Below, piece after piece: positions 8,436-16,625 of a stretch of DNA of 46,929 nt. Origin of the DNA: an uncultured Roseovarius sp. (lineage in GTDB: Bacteria > Pseudomonadota > Alphaproteobacteria > Rhodobacterales > Rhodobacteraceae); assembly GCA_934501475.1 (NCBI GenBank), contig CAKSUL010000011.1, forward strand, positions 1 to 46,929, written 5' to 3'. Position 1 is the first letter of the stretch. Each line of letters opens with the position of its first letter. A model generated the notes under the pieces. That model worked only from the letters and a program-made list of their open reading frames with translations. It did not search any database and was not told the DNA's origin. The position numbers were made by a program, and so were the translations under genes.

Positions 8436-9194
8436 TCAGGCGATGCCATCCCGTCTCCGCCGCCGCAGCTCGAGCCAGACAAGCCCGGAGATGAGCACCA
8501 GGCAGACCGCAGACGCATTGTAGGTGCCAAGGTCGAGCCCGCCGTGATCGACAGGTTTGGTCAGAAGATCGCCAAAGGTGGCGCCAAATGGCCGGGTAAA
8601 GACGAAAGCGATCCAGAAGACGGCAACCTCGCCCAGCGTCCTGGTGTAATGCGCGGCCAGAACGGCGGCGATGACCCCGATGCAGACCAGTGCGCCGCCG
8701 CCGTAGCTGAGGCCAAGCCCGTCAACCATCCAGTCGCCGAAGGCCGTTCCCAGCGAGTTCGAGAACAGGACGGCTGTCCAGAACATTATCTCGACGCGCC
8801 GCTCGACGATCGGATTGACCTTGAGATGCCCCTCGCGCCGATACCAGATGGCCAGCGTGCCGACGAGCGCAGTCGCTAGGATGATCGACCCGCCCAGATA
8901 GCCGACATGCAAGGTGCGATCCATCAGGTCGGAGATCTCCGTGCCCGCAGTGGTCGTGCCCACGATGGCGGCCCAGAACAGCGCGGGATGATAGGTTTGC
9001 GCCCGGATCTGCGCCCCGACGAGAACGACAAGCAACACGCCCGTGATCGCCAACCCGGCGATGTAGCCCAGGTTCAGCGTTTGGGCGATGAAATCGCCGG
9101 TGGTCTCGCCCAGGGTCGTCGCGATGATCTTGATGATCCAGAAGAGCAGGGTGACTTCGGCAATCTTGCTGATCGTGTTGCCTGGCCTGGTCAT
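8436..9194 (-). CDS. COG4705 family integral membrane protein
   Basis: This 252-residue protein has seven to eight hydrophobic segments in repeated pairs. Each pair carries a small conserved acidic motif: TLGETTGDF, GTEISDLMDRTL, LGTAFGDWMVDGL and FGATFGDLL. This is the internal fourfold repeat seen in COG4705 membrane proteins. The repeated Asp/Glu in membrane segments suggests ion or proton handling, which is my inference; no activity is established. The ATG at 9194 overlaps the stop of the upstream coiled-coil gene by four bases. Homologues commonly lie beside two-component or metal/acid-stress genes, which fits the context here. Confidence 0.85.
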   Translation of the reverse strand: MTRPGNTISKIAEVTLLFWIIKIIATTLGETTGDFIAQTLNLGYIAGLAITGVLLVVLVGAQIRAQTYHPALFWAAIVGTTTAGTEISDLMDRTLHVGYLGGSIILATALVGTLAIWYRREGHLKVNPIVERRVEIMFWTAVLFSNSLGTAFGDWMVDGLGLSYGGGALVCIGVIAAVLAAHYTRTLGEVAVFWIAFVFTRPFGATFGDLLTKPVDHGGLDLGTYNASAVCLVLISGLVWLELRRRRRDGIA

Positions 9195-9481
9195 TGGTTT
9201 TTTCCCTGATCCGAAATTGAGGCCTGATGGTCCTCGTCGATACTGTCGAGCCATTGGCGAACCGATTTCTCCAGGTCGCTGACATGGTGGCCGTGCGCCT
9301 CGGCATCTGCCACCTCGCCGCGCAGGCGCTCCTGCAGGATGTGATAGCGGTCCTTCAATTCCTCCGCCGTCAGATACATCTCGTCGTGAAAAAGATGCGC
9401 CTCGCGCTTCATGCGCTCGCGGGTCTTGCTGATCGTCTGGCCGAGCCGCTCAAGCCGCGCGTGCAGATCCTTGCTTTTCAT
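9191..9481 (-). CDS. Small charged coiled-coil protein, function unknown
   Basis: This 96-residue protein is rich in K, R, E, D and H and has no signal peptide or membrane segment. Residues 1-65 form a likely long amphipathic helix (DLHARLERLGQTISK onward). A histidine-containing turn follows (AEAHGHHVSD, residues 60-69) and then a second helix. The HGHH cluster could bind a metal. GAGGAG lies upstream of the ATG. The stop overlaps the COG4705 start by four bases, so the two are probably partners. I do not recognise a characterised family; a cytosolic accessory to the membrane protein is only a guess. Confidence 0.75.
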   Translation of the reverse strand: MKSKDLHARLERLGQTISKTRERMKREAHLFHDEMYLTAEELKDRYHILQERLRGEVADAEAHGHHVSDLEKSVRQWLDSIDEDHQASISDQGKNQ

Positions 9482-9564
9482 GGTGTTCTCCTCTCTTTGG
9501 GCTTCAAACCGCCTCCAACCCTGTCTTGCCTCCAAGGATGAGAACCTGGCGTTTTTTTGGTCAT
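9478..9564 (-). CDS. Possible 28-residue leader/coupling ORF
   Basis: A 28-codon frame (MTKKTPGSHPWRQDRVG...) starts on the ATG that overlaps the DUF302 stop (ATGA). It ends in a TGA that overlaps the next gene's ATG (ATGA), so it exactly fills the gap between two genes. The peptide is basic, without homology I know. Three of its five arginine codons are AGG/AGG/AGG-type and one more is AGA, rare in this GC-rich genome, which argues against a conserved protein. Ribosome carry-through between the flanking genes is an alternative role. Confidence 0.2.
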   Translation of the reverse strand: MTKKTPGSHPWRQDRVGGGLKPKERRTP

Positions 9565-9980
9565 GGTCGTGATCCTTCGTGCTGGGGTTGAAGCGCGTCG
9601 ATGACGCGTTGCAGGTTTGAGCGGACCTCTTGCGCCAGCGGCGCAAGAGCCGGATTGTCGACGCGCGCCATGGCAACCGTCGGGTCAACGGCGGCCACCT
9701 CAACGCCGCCATCGACGGTCTGGACGATGACATTGCAGGGCAGCATCACGCCGATCTTGTCCTCGGCCGAAAGTGCCTTGTGCGCGAGCGCGGGCTTGCA
9801 GGCCCCGAGAATGCGATAGGGGCGCATGTCCTCGCCGAGTTTCTTCTTCAGCGTCGCGGCCACGTCGATGTACGTGAGGACGCCGAACCCCTCGGCGCCA
9901 AGCGCCTTGATGACCGCCGCGACGGTGTCTTCGAAATCGGCGCCTTTCAGGGTTTTGGCGATGTAGTATTGCTGGCTCAT
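9561..9980 (-). CDS. DUF302 domain protein
   Basis: This 139-residue protein has the DUF302 fold: an N-terminal strand-helix (YIAKTLKGADFEDTVAAVIKA), GFGVLTYIDVAATLKKKLG, then YRILGACKPALAHKAL and GVMLPCNVIVQ. The GAC and LPCN cysteines are the usual conserved pair. The function of DUF302 is unknown, though some members occur with thiol or copper stress genes. The ATG at 9980 has GGAGG five bases upstream; the ATG twelve bases earlier is part of that ribosome site. It follows the 3-hydroxybutyrate dehydrogenase gene by 16 bases and probably shares its transcript. The protein looks cytosolic, with no signal peptide. Confidence 0.88.
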   Translation of the reverse strand: MSQQYYIAKTLKGADFEDTVAAVIKALGAEGFGVLTYIDVAATLKKKLGEDMRPYRILGACKPALAHKALSAEDKIGVMLPCNVIVQTVDGGVEVAAVDPTVAMARVDNPALAPLAQEVRSNLQRVIDALQPQHEGSRP

Positions 9981-9996
9981 CTGATCCTCCATTGCT

Positions 9997-10779
9997 TCAG
10001 TTCATGAACCAGCCGTGGCTGACGACGAGGGACTGACCGGTCAGGGCGTTGGTGGGGAAGGCGGCAAAGAGATGGGCCACTTCGGCCACGTCCTCGATCG
10101 TGGTGAATTCCTGATCGACGGTCTCGCCCAGCATCACGCGGTTGACGACCTCCTCTTCGGAGATGCCCAGATCGCGCGCCTGTTCGGGGATCTGCTTTTC
10201 CACCAGCGGCGTCTTGACGAAGCCGGGGCAGATCACGTTGGCGCGCACGCCGTGTTGGGCCCCTTCCTTGGAGATCACGCGCGCGAGGCCCAGAAGCCCG
10301 TGCTTGGCGGTGACATAGGCCGATTTCAAAGGGCTGGCCTCCTTGGAATGGACCGACCCCATGAAGATGATCGACCCGGATCCCGCCTTGTACATATGCG
10401 GCAGGCAGGCCTTGGTGGTCAGGAACGCCCCGTCGAGATGGATCGACAGCAGTTTCTTCCAGTCGGCAAAGGGGAAATCCTGCATCGGATGCACGATCTG
10501 GATGCCGGCATTCGACACCAGCACGTCGATCCTGCCCCATTTCCTGACGACCGCCTCGACGCCGGCATTGACCTGCGCCTCGTCGGTCACGTTCATCTCG
10601 ACCGCCATCGCCGTGCCGGGGCCTTGCGCGCTCAGCGCGTCAGCGGCCTTCTGCGCGGCGTCGAGTTTGAGATCGGCGATGACGACCTTGGCGCCATCGG
10701 CGATGAAGCGTTCGGCGATGCCATGGCCGATGCCGCTGGCCGCGCCGGTGATGATGCAGATCTTGTCCTTGAGGTTCAT
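9997..10779 (-). CDS. bdhA: 3-hydroxybutyrate dehydrogenase
   Basis: This 260-residue classical short-chain dehydrogenase has the NAD-binding TGAASGIG (residues 11-18), NNAG-type SNAG (about 88-91), catalytic Ser in FMGSVHS and the YVTAK catalytic pair (Tyr/Lys, about 154-158). The C-terminal part follows 3-hydroxybutyrate dehydrogenases ([18 protein letters not shown]). It oxidises (R)-3-hydroxybutyrate to acetoacetate with NAD+, the step after polyhydroxybutyrate breakdown. Next to an acetoacetate decarboxylase gene (45 bases upstream) and a patatin-type lipase, it suggests a short route from storage polymer or lipid to acetone and CO2. That pathway is inferred from neighbours. Confidence 0.9.
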   Translation of the reverse strand: MNLKDKICIITGAASGIGHGIAERFIADGAKVVIADLKLDAAQKAADALSAQGPGTAMAVEMNVTDEAQVNAGVEAVVRKWGRIDVLVSNAGIQIVHPMQDFPFADWKKLLSIHLDGAFLTTKACLPHMYKAGSGSIIFMGSVHSKEASPLKSAYVTAKHGLLGLARVISKEGAQHGVRANVICPGFVKTPLVEKQIPEQARDLGISEEEVVNRVMLGETVDQEFTTIEDVAEVAHLFAAFPTNALTGQSLVVSHGWFMN

Positions 10780-10824
10780 TTTCGTTCTCCTTGAAAGCGT
10801 GAAAGTTGCAGTGGGATGTCCGGG

Positions 10825-11562
10825 TCACGCGAGATAGTCATGGACCACTTCGCCCAGCCCCAGCGTCAGATCAGTCAGCAGATGCACGGCCGAGACCACC
10901 TCCAGCACTGGCAGATCCGCGACGGGGGCCAGCGCGTGCTGGTGCAGTTCCAGCCCGGCCGGCCCTTCCCAGGCACCTTTCAGGGTGATGCCGGTGGTAT
11001 AGTAGCGGACCAGTTCGCAGATCCGCGGGGTGCAATCGACATGCGGAATGATCTTCAGCAGGAAGTTTGGCGCCTCGAGCGATTTCATCACCGATGCGTG
11101 GTCCAGCTCGCGGTGCTTGTAGCCCATCGTGCCTGTCGCCACCCGGATCCCGTTGACGTCGAGCGTGCCGATCAGCGTGTCCTTCTCGACCCTGAGCGAC
11201 GGGTCGGCCAGTTTCTTGGGAAAGCCCCAGATCTCGCGCCCGCCGGCAATCGGCGCCTCGTCGTTGAGAAACATCGAGTGGACATAGCCACCCGCAACGC
11301 CGTTCAGCGTCACAGGAATGACCTGCCCGCTTTCGGTGTAATCCCCGAAGCCCGTGGAATCCGGCATGCGGATGAATTCGTATTTCACCAGTGGCTCGGG
11401 GATCTCCAGCGGCGCGGGCACCACGGCCCGCAGCGCGTCCATGTCGGTGCGGTAGGTGATCGTCAGGAATTCGCGGTCGATGAACCGATAGGGCCCCTTG
11501 GGGTAGGAGGGGCTCGTCAGCGGCATGGCGAAAGCCCGTTTGGCAACATCGTTCAGTTTCAT
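10825..11562 (-). CDS. adc: Acetoacetate decarboxylase
   Basis: This 245-residue protein matches acetoacetate decarboxylase along its length: [17 protein letters not shown] near the start, [20 protein letters not shown] in the middle and [13 protein letters not shown] holding the Schiff-base lysine (K116, with the neighbouring K117 that lowers its pKa). It converts acetoacetate to acetone and CO2 and consumes a proton. The ATG at 11562 gives the family-typical N-terminus [15 protein letters not shown] and has AAGGA seven bases upstream. A second ATG at 11577 overlaps the patatin stop (ATGA) and could also be used. The gene lies between the patatin and 3-hydroxybutyrate dehydrogenase genes on one strand. 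Confidence 0.92.
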   Translation of the reverse strand: MKLNDVAKRAFAMPLTSPSYPKGPYRFIDREFLTITYRTDMDALRAVVPAPLEIPEPLVKYEFIRMPDSTGFGDYTESGQVIPVTLNGVAGGYVHSMFLNDEAPIAGGREIWGFPKKLADPSLRVEKDTLIGTLDVNGIRVATGTMGYKHRELDHASVMKSLEAPNFLLKIIPHVDCTPRICELVRYYTTGITLKGAWEGPAGLELHQHALAPVADLPVLEVVSAVHLLTDLTLGLGEVVHDYLA

Positions 11563-11573
11563 TTCATTGTCCT

Positions 11574-12677
11574 TCATGTGTTCCTTGCGCCCAGGTCGAA
11601 GACCTGCAGCCCATCCTTGCCGACCTCCCGGCTTTTCCACGTCTTGTGCGCCAGTGTGCGGTCCACATCGGCGCTCCCTGCCGTCCAGTGTTCGGTCATC
11701 GACAGGCGCGAGAATTCATAGTCCTTGGAAATGCCCTCGAACCCCTCCTTGCGGTGGATCAGGTGAACCAGCGTGACCGGGCAATCCGGTCCGGCCTCGC
11801 GTAACAGCGCGAGGTCGGGATCTGAGCGCATCTCCTTGGGCAGTTTCGCCGCCAGCCGCTCCGCCGCCGCGCGCAACTGGTGCAGGTGGCGGTAGCGGTC
11901 CGTGGTCAGGCGGGTGCGGCTGGAATAGCGGATGTCCTTTTCGCGCTGCTGGACATCGGCGATGTCGCCGGGCATCTCGCCGCGCGCGCTGAACAGGTCG
12001 ATCTGGAAGATGCAGAGCGGCGCGGTGCCGGCGTTCTCCATCACGTATTGCAGCGGTGTGTTGGACACGAGGCCGCCGTCCCAGTAGTGATGTCCGTCGA
12101 TCCCCACCGGCGGAAAGCCCGGCGGCAACGCGCCGCTGGCCATGATGTGCCGTGCGTCGATCCGCTTCCTGGCGCTGTCGAAATAGGCGAAGTTGCCGGT
12201 TTCGATATCGGTTGCGCCAACGCTGAGACGCGGGCCCTTGTCGTTCAGATAGTCGAAATCCACCAGTTCGTTCAGCGTCGCCTCAAGCGGGGCCGTGTCA
12301 TAGAAACTGAGCGCGGGATGGGGCGCGAGCGGCCACAGCGCCACGGGCGGGCGCGGGCGGAAGAAACCCGGTGCGCCGGCCAGCGCCACTTCGGCGGCGG
12401 CCATTTCCGAATACATGCTGCGCGGCTTTGCACCCCACATCCACGGGGTGAAGGTCAGATCGGAGGTGATCTCCTCCCAGAAGGCGCGCAGCCGCGCCAC
12501 CCGTGTCCCGGCCGGGTTGCCGCAGATGATCGCCGCGTTGATCGCGCCGATGGAGATCCCGGCAACCCAGTCGATCTCGATCCCGCTGAGGGAGAGCTGT
12601 TCATAGGCCCCGCCCTGGTAGGCGCCAAGGGCGCCGCCACCCTGCAACACCAGGACATTCTGCTCTGCTTTCGGCAT
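11574..12677 (-). CDS. Patatin-like phospholipase
   Basis: This 367-residue protein has the patatin oxyanion loop [10 protein letters not shown] (residues 12-21), the nucleophile elbow GISIG with Ser42, and the catalytic Asp201 in YWDGGL. The C-terminal region ([19 protein letters not shown] onward) belongs to the DUF3734 extension found in many bacterial patatins. It should be a serine hydrolase acting on phospholipids, or possibly on polyhydroxybutyrate-related esters; the gene order with adc and bdh supports the latter only weakly. There is no signal peptide, so the enzyme is cytosolic. It is the first gene of the leftward run and has a dyad operator 61 bases upstream of its start. Confidence 0.9.
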   Translation of the reverse strand: MPKAEQNVLVLQGGGALGAYQGGAYEQLSLSGIEIDWVAGISIGAINAAIICGNPAGTRVARLRAFWEEITSDLTFTPWMWGAKPRSMYSEMAAAEVALAGAPGFFRPRPPVALWPLAPHPALSFYDTAPLEATLNELVDFDYLNDKGPRLSVGATDIETGNFAYFDSARKRIDARHIMASGALPPGFPPVGIDGHHYWDGGLVSNTPLQYVMENAGTAPLCIFQIDLFSARGEMPGDIADVQQREKDIRYSSRTRLTTDRYRHLHQLRAAAERLAAKLPKEMRSDPDLALLREAGPDCPVTLVHLIHRKEGFEGISKDYEFSRLSMTEHWTAGSADVDRTLAHKTWKSREVGKDGLQVFDLGARNT

Positions 12678-12737
12678 CTCTTCTTCCTCTTCGACGCATC
12701 GTCGAGAAAGGAGATAAGATGCGGACCAAGCGTGACG

Positions 12738-12769
12738 TTTACCCGAACCTTACAATCGTGACAGGTTCG
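12738..12769. promoter_or_regulatory. Dyad operator upstream of patatin operon
   Basis: On the minus strand the site reads CGAACCTGTC, six bases, GTAAGGTTCG, then GGTAAA. It matches the site at 2251-2282 in both half-sites, spacer length and flank. It lies in the 105-base gap between batD and the patatin gene, 61 bases before the patatin ATG, a usual distance for an OmpR-type activator. Confidence 0.6.
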
Positions 12770-12782
12770 CCGGCGCCGCGAA

Positions 12783-14525
12783 TCAGGCGGCGCCGGAATG
12801 GGCGGGATAGAGCGGCGGCAATGGCGCGCCGGTGCTTTTGCGCGTCTGGTTGTTCAGGTTTCTATCGGCGACGCGAATAGCGCGCAGGAAAGCAGGGGCG
12901 TCCCATTGCAGCGCTGAATTTTCTGCGTAGGCATGGCTTTCCAGAGCGCTCAAACAGGAGCGGAACTCGGGCAAATCCGCAAGGATCGCCTCGCCGGGCC
13001 TGCCTGTTTCGCGCCCGGCGGCGCGCAGCCAGCCAAGCGCCGCCCCATAGGCCGTTCTTGCATCAGAGGCAGCGCAGGCGGCTTCGACCCGACGCAGCTC
13101 CGCCTTGCGTTCGGATGGCGTGGCCAGTGTTTTCGGTGCGCTTTTCGCTGTCGCGCCTCGGCGCCACAGGTAGACCCCGACGCCTGCCAGCAGGGCGGCA
13201 ACAGCCGCGATTGCGGCCAGCATCCAGCCCCGCAAAGGCGCGGATTGCGGGCTGGCCTGCGGCGCTGCCAGCGTTGGCGTCTCCGCGGGTGGTGTCGCGG
13301 TGGCCGAAGTGATTGGGCCTTGGACGCTGATCGTCTCGGCCGGCAGGATCGCGCTACGCGCCTGTTCGGCGGCGGTGTCGAACCAGCTGACGCGGATTTC
13401 CGGCAAGGTAAGCGTGCCGCCGGTGGTGGGGACCACCGAGAAGGTGAAATCGCGCACTGCGGCGGTGCCCTTGGGGGTGTCGATCGACCCCGAATTCGAC
13501 CCCTCGGAATAGACGCGCGCACCCGCGACCTCGGGCAGGGCGATATCGGGCAGTTGCACCTCAGTTGCGCCAAGCGCCTCGATGCGCACATGGCGGGTGA
13601 CTGCCTCGCCGACGCGGAAATCCGGCTGCGCCGGTTGCCACTCTGCGGTCAGGCTGACCGCCTTTGCGGGCAGGAACCAGTCGGTCGCGGCGTTGGGCCG
13701 CGCCTTGATCTCAAGCGTCAGGGGCGCCGTGCGCAGCGTGACGGGGCGGCCGGGGTTCAGCATCGCGCTCAGCGGCGAGCCCATGCCGCCAAAGGGCGAG
13801 CGGTTGAAGAAATTCGCGAAAGGGTCGCTCCTGCGCGCGTCAGGGTCGGCGATACTGCCCCGCAGGGTGAAGGGGGCGACGCTCAGCGTGCCGCTTTTCT
13901 GCGGGCGCAGAAGGTAGTCGCGTTCGATCACCGTCACCGGCTTGCCGTCTTGCGTCATCCGGCTGGTGCGGTCCTCGCCGCGCCGCTCCAGAACGTAGTC
14001 GGGGCTGGACGGCTCGGTGATAGCGCCATCGCGCAGTCCGTCCCCGGTGGTGATGCGCAGCGTCAGCGGGATTTCCTGCTGTTCGTAATGGCTGCCCGGT
14101 TCGGCCGTCAGCACCATGGCGGCACCCTGCGCCCGTTGGGCGGGCGGCAGGTCGGCGGGGTCGACAACATCGACGCCGAGCGCCGCGCTGGTCGCTTGTC
14201 CGGCGCTGAGCGCGGGGATGGTCAGATGGCCGGTGGCGCGGGGCGCAAGCGTGACGATCCATTCGACCGTCTCCGAGCGGCTGCCGTTGATAATCCGGGT
14301 CTGCGTGGATTTCGACGTGCCCAGAATGTCGAAATCGGCATTCAGCGCCGAGATGTCGGGCGCGCTGGTCAGCTCCGCCGGATCGGCGCTGAGCGTCAGC
14401 TGGAAGCTATCGCCAAGCGCCAGTCTGTTGGCGCTGATCCGGGCGGTCAGCCCATCGGCAAGCCCCGCGCCTGCGGTGGCGACAAGGGCGGTCAGGGCAA
14501 GACCGGCAAGACGGTGTCTGTTCAT
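12783..14525 (-). CDS. batD: BatD family protein (Bat complex)
   Basis: This 580-residue protein starts with a signal peptide (about residues 1-23). Long beta-rich periplasmic domains follow, with BatD features such as LALGDSFQLTLSADP, RDYLLRPQKSGTL and EIRVSWFDT. A late transmembrane segment (about residues 431-450) and a cytosolic helical tail end it. BatD is part of the Bacteroides-aerotolerance (Bat) system, thought to be a membrane-anchored AAA+/VWA complex for envelope stress; the mechanism is unsettled. It is the last gene of the moxR-DUF58-DUF4381-batA-batBC-batD operon, 12 bases after batBC. Confidence 0.9.
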   Translation of the reverse strand: MNRHRLAGLALTALVATAGAGLADGLTARISANRLALGDSFQLTLSADPAELTSAPDISALNADFDILGTSKSTQTRIINGSRSETVEWIVTLAPRATGHLTIPALSAGQATSAALGVDVVDPADLPPAQRAQGAAMVLTAEPGSHYEQQEIPLTLRITTGDGLRDGAITEPSSPDYVLERRGEDRTSRMTQDGKPVTVIERDYLLRPQKSGTLSVAPFTLRGSIADPDARRSDPFANFFNRSPFGGMGSPLSAMLNPGRPVTLRTAPLTLEIKARPNAATDWFLPAKAVSLTAEWQPAQPDFRVGEAVTRHVRIEALGATEVQLPDIALPEVAGARVYSEGSNSGSIDTPKGTAAVRDFTFSVVPTTGGTLTLPEIRVSWFDTAAEQARSAILPAETISVQGPITSATATPPAETPTLAAPQASPQSAPLRGWMLAAIAAVAALLAGVGVYLWRRGATAKSAPKTLATPSERKAELRRVEAACAASDARTAYGAALGWLRAAGRETGRPGEAILADLPEFRSCLSALESHAYAENSALQWDAPAFLRAIRVADRNLNNQTRKSTGAPLPPLYPAHSGAA

Positions 14526-14537
14526 GGGTTCACTCCT

Positions 14538-16625
14538 TTATTGGCCGCTGGCGCGGAGCTGGGCATAGTGCTGGCGGATGCGGGCGCGCAGCAGGCCGGT
14601 CGGATCGTCGGGGACCGCGCGCAGCTGTTGCTCTGCCGCCTGATCGAGCACCGGACCGGGTGCCTGCGCGGTTGCTTCCTGCTCGGCGGGTTCATTCGCT
14701 TGGGTGCCGGACAAGACATCGTTGAGCAGATCCGTCAGCGGGTTGTCAGCGCTCTCATTGGCATCGGCCTGTTGGCCGGTTTGGTCCTGCCGCTCTGTTT
14801 CGGCGGGCGGGGTCCGGTCCGGTTCGCGCGCGTCGGCATTGCCAGATTGCGCGTCCGGGGTGCCCTGCGGCGAGGGGGCGTTGTCGGATTCCGCATCCTG
14901 CGGCGTCTGCCCGGCCTGCTGCTCATCCTGCTCGCCGGATTGCGCCTGAGGTTGGTCGGGCTGTGCGCCCTGCTGGTCGCCGGTCTGCTGGCCGTCCTGG
15001 CCTTGCTGTTGATCGCCTTGCTGATCCTGCTGGGCATCCTGCGGCTGATTGCCGTCCTTGCCGCTGTCCTGCTGGTCCTGCTGGCCGGATTGCGGCTGAT
15101 CCTGCTGCTGGTCGGCGCCGCCGCCCTGCGATTGTTGTTGATCTTGTTGTTGCTGCTGACCCTGCTGTTGTTGGTCCTGCTGCTGTTCTTGCTGCTGCTG
15201 ATCCTGTTTCTGCTGCTCCTGTTTCTGCTGCTCCAGCAACTTCGCCACCAGATCGCGATTGAACTGCGCATCCGCATCCTCCGGGTCCTTCGCCAGCGCC
15301 TTGTCATAGGCGGCCAGCGCGTCCTCAAACCGCCCCGCCTTTGCCAGCGCGTTGCCAAGGTTGTAATCGCCCGGCTCCGCCTCGGCTGCGCCGGGCAGGG
15401 ACGCATAGGTCTCTGCGGCGGCCTCGTAATCCCCGGCACGGTAAAGTGCTGCGGCCTTGTGTTCGGGACTGGTGAAATCGCGGGCGGCACCGGCATAATT
15501 GCCCGCATCAAACGCCGCCTGACCCTGTTGATCCGGCGTTTTCAACAGATCTCCAAATGTCCCTGCCGAGGCCCCATGCGGCGTCATGCCAAGACCAAGG
15601 AACGCAAGCGGCAGGGCAAACAACAGCCCGCGCCGGAAGGCGAAAGGTGCCAGCAGGACCGGGATCAGCAACAGCCAATAGCCCACATCGTTCCAGCTGT
15701 CCGAGACCATGTCGGTCTGCGCGCCAGGAGCAGAGAGGCCCTCGGGCGCGTCCGGCAGCACGGTGGCGATATCGCGCCCGTCCGCCGTCACCATCGAGAA
15801 CGCGCCGCCCCCGGCCTGCGCCAGCCGGGTCAGCCCGGCCACGTCCAGCTTTACCGTGATCGCGGTGCCGTCCTGCCCGGTGATCGCGCGGCCCTGGGCG
15901 GTTTGCAGCCCGGCGCCGGCCTCGGTGCCGATGCCCAGCACGCTGACGGCGTAGCCGGCCTTGCGCGCGGCCTCGGCGGCCTTGAGGCTGGCGCCTGCGT
16001 CGAGGCCCATGTCATCGGCCATCACCACGATGCGCCCCGATGCGGCGCCCGCCTGCGCCAGTAATTCCTGCGCCTCGGCAATCGCCAGATCCAGCCGGTT
16101 GCCCAGCACCGGCATCAGGTCGGTGGAGAGTTCGGGCAGCATCTCGCGGATCACGGCGGTATCCGAGGTCAGCGGCGCGGCTACGAAGGGACGGTCGGCA
16201 TAGATCACCAGCGCCACCTCGTCGCCCTTTTCGCGGTTCAGGATGTCGCGCAGCTTGTGACCGGCGCGGGCAAGGCGGCTGGGCACCAGGTCGGTGCCGT
16301 TCATCGACTGCGCAAGGCTGAGCACGACGACGGTGGGCTCGGAGCCGCCATAGACCGGGGTGGGCAGCCGCTGCCAAGTCGGCCCGGCCATCGCCAGAAC
16401 CGCCGCGAGCAGACCCGCGCCAAGCGCAGCCAGCCACCAGCGGGTGCCGCGCGCATCCGCGCCCCGCACCGCCAGATGCCGCAAGAGGTGGCTGTCGACC
16501 AGCCCCGCCCACTCGCCCGATCCGGCGCGGGTCAGGCGGCTTGCGCCAAGCGCCACGATCAGCGCGGCGGGGATGAGCGCCAGCAGCCATTCGGGGCGCA
16601 GGAAATGGAAGGTGGACGGGATCAT
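14538..16625 (-). CDS. BatB-BatC fusion: degenerate VWA domain plus TPR and Gln-rich tail
   Basis: This 695-residue protein combines two Bat parts. Residues 1-330 form a BatB-like von Willebrand A domain between N- and C-terminal transmembrane segments. Residues about 350-445 hold TPR repeats (AALYRAGDYEAAAETYASL and YNLGNALAKAGRFEDALAAYDKAL), as in BatC. A low-complexity Gln-rich stretch (about 455-570) and an acidic tail follow. The metal-binding DxSxS motif of the VWA domain is replaced by SLAQS (Ser103, Ala105, Ser107), so metal-dependent ligand binding is probably lost. BatA next door keeps the motif, so the two may act as an active/inactive pair. The start overlaps batA by four bases. 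Confidence 0.88.
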   Translation of the reverse strand: MIPSTFHFLRPEWLLALIPAALIVALGASRLTRAGSGEWAGLVDSHLLRHLAVRGADARGTRWWLAALGAGLLAAVLAMAGPTWQRLPTPVYGGSEPTVVVLSLAQSMNGTDLVPSRLARAGHKLRDILNREKGDEVALVIYADRPFVAAPLTSDTAVIREMLPELSTDLMPVLGNRLDLAIAEAQELLAQAGAASGRIVVMADDMGLDAGASLKAAEAARKAGYAVSVLGIGTEAGAGLQTAQGRAITGQDGTAITVKLDVAGLTRLAQAGGGAFSMVTADGRDIATVLPDAPEGLSAPGAQTDMVSDSWNDVGYWLLLIPVLLAPFAFRRGLLFALPLAFLGLGMTPHGASAGTFGDLLKTPDQQGQAAFDAGNYAGAARDFTSPEHKAAALYRAGDYEAAAETYASLPGAAEAEPGDYNLGNALAKAGRFEDALAAYDKALAKDPEDADAQFNRDLVAKLLEQQKQEQQKQDQQQQEQQQDQQQQGQQQQQDQQQSQGGGADQQQDQPQSGQQDQQDSGKDGNQPQDAQQDQQGDQQQGQDGQQTGDQQGAQPDQPQAQSGEQDEQQAGQTPQDAESDNAPSPQGTPDAQSGNADAREPDRTPPAETERQDQTGQQADANESADNPLTDLLNDVLSGTQANEPAEQEATAQAPGPVLDQAAEQQLRAVPDDPTGLLRARIRQHYAQLRASGQ
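15060..15240. repeat. Low-complexity CAG/CTG-rich tract
   Basis: This tract inside the BatB-BatC gene is made of CTG, TTG and CTGCTG-type triplets (glutamine codons on the minus strand) interrupted by Asp, Gly and Ser codons. Such repeats are prone to length change by slippage. Read on the opposite strand it gives a spurious leucine-rich frame. Confidence 0.75.

Noticed and set aside
12933..16064. Very long open frame on the plus strand across batD and batB-batC
   Set aside because: It is antisense to two well-supported genes. Its leucine-rich part is the complement of the glutamine tract and it has no family features.
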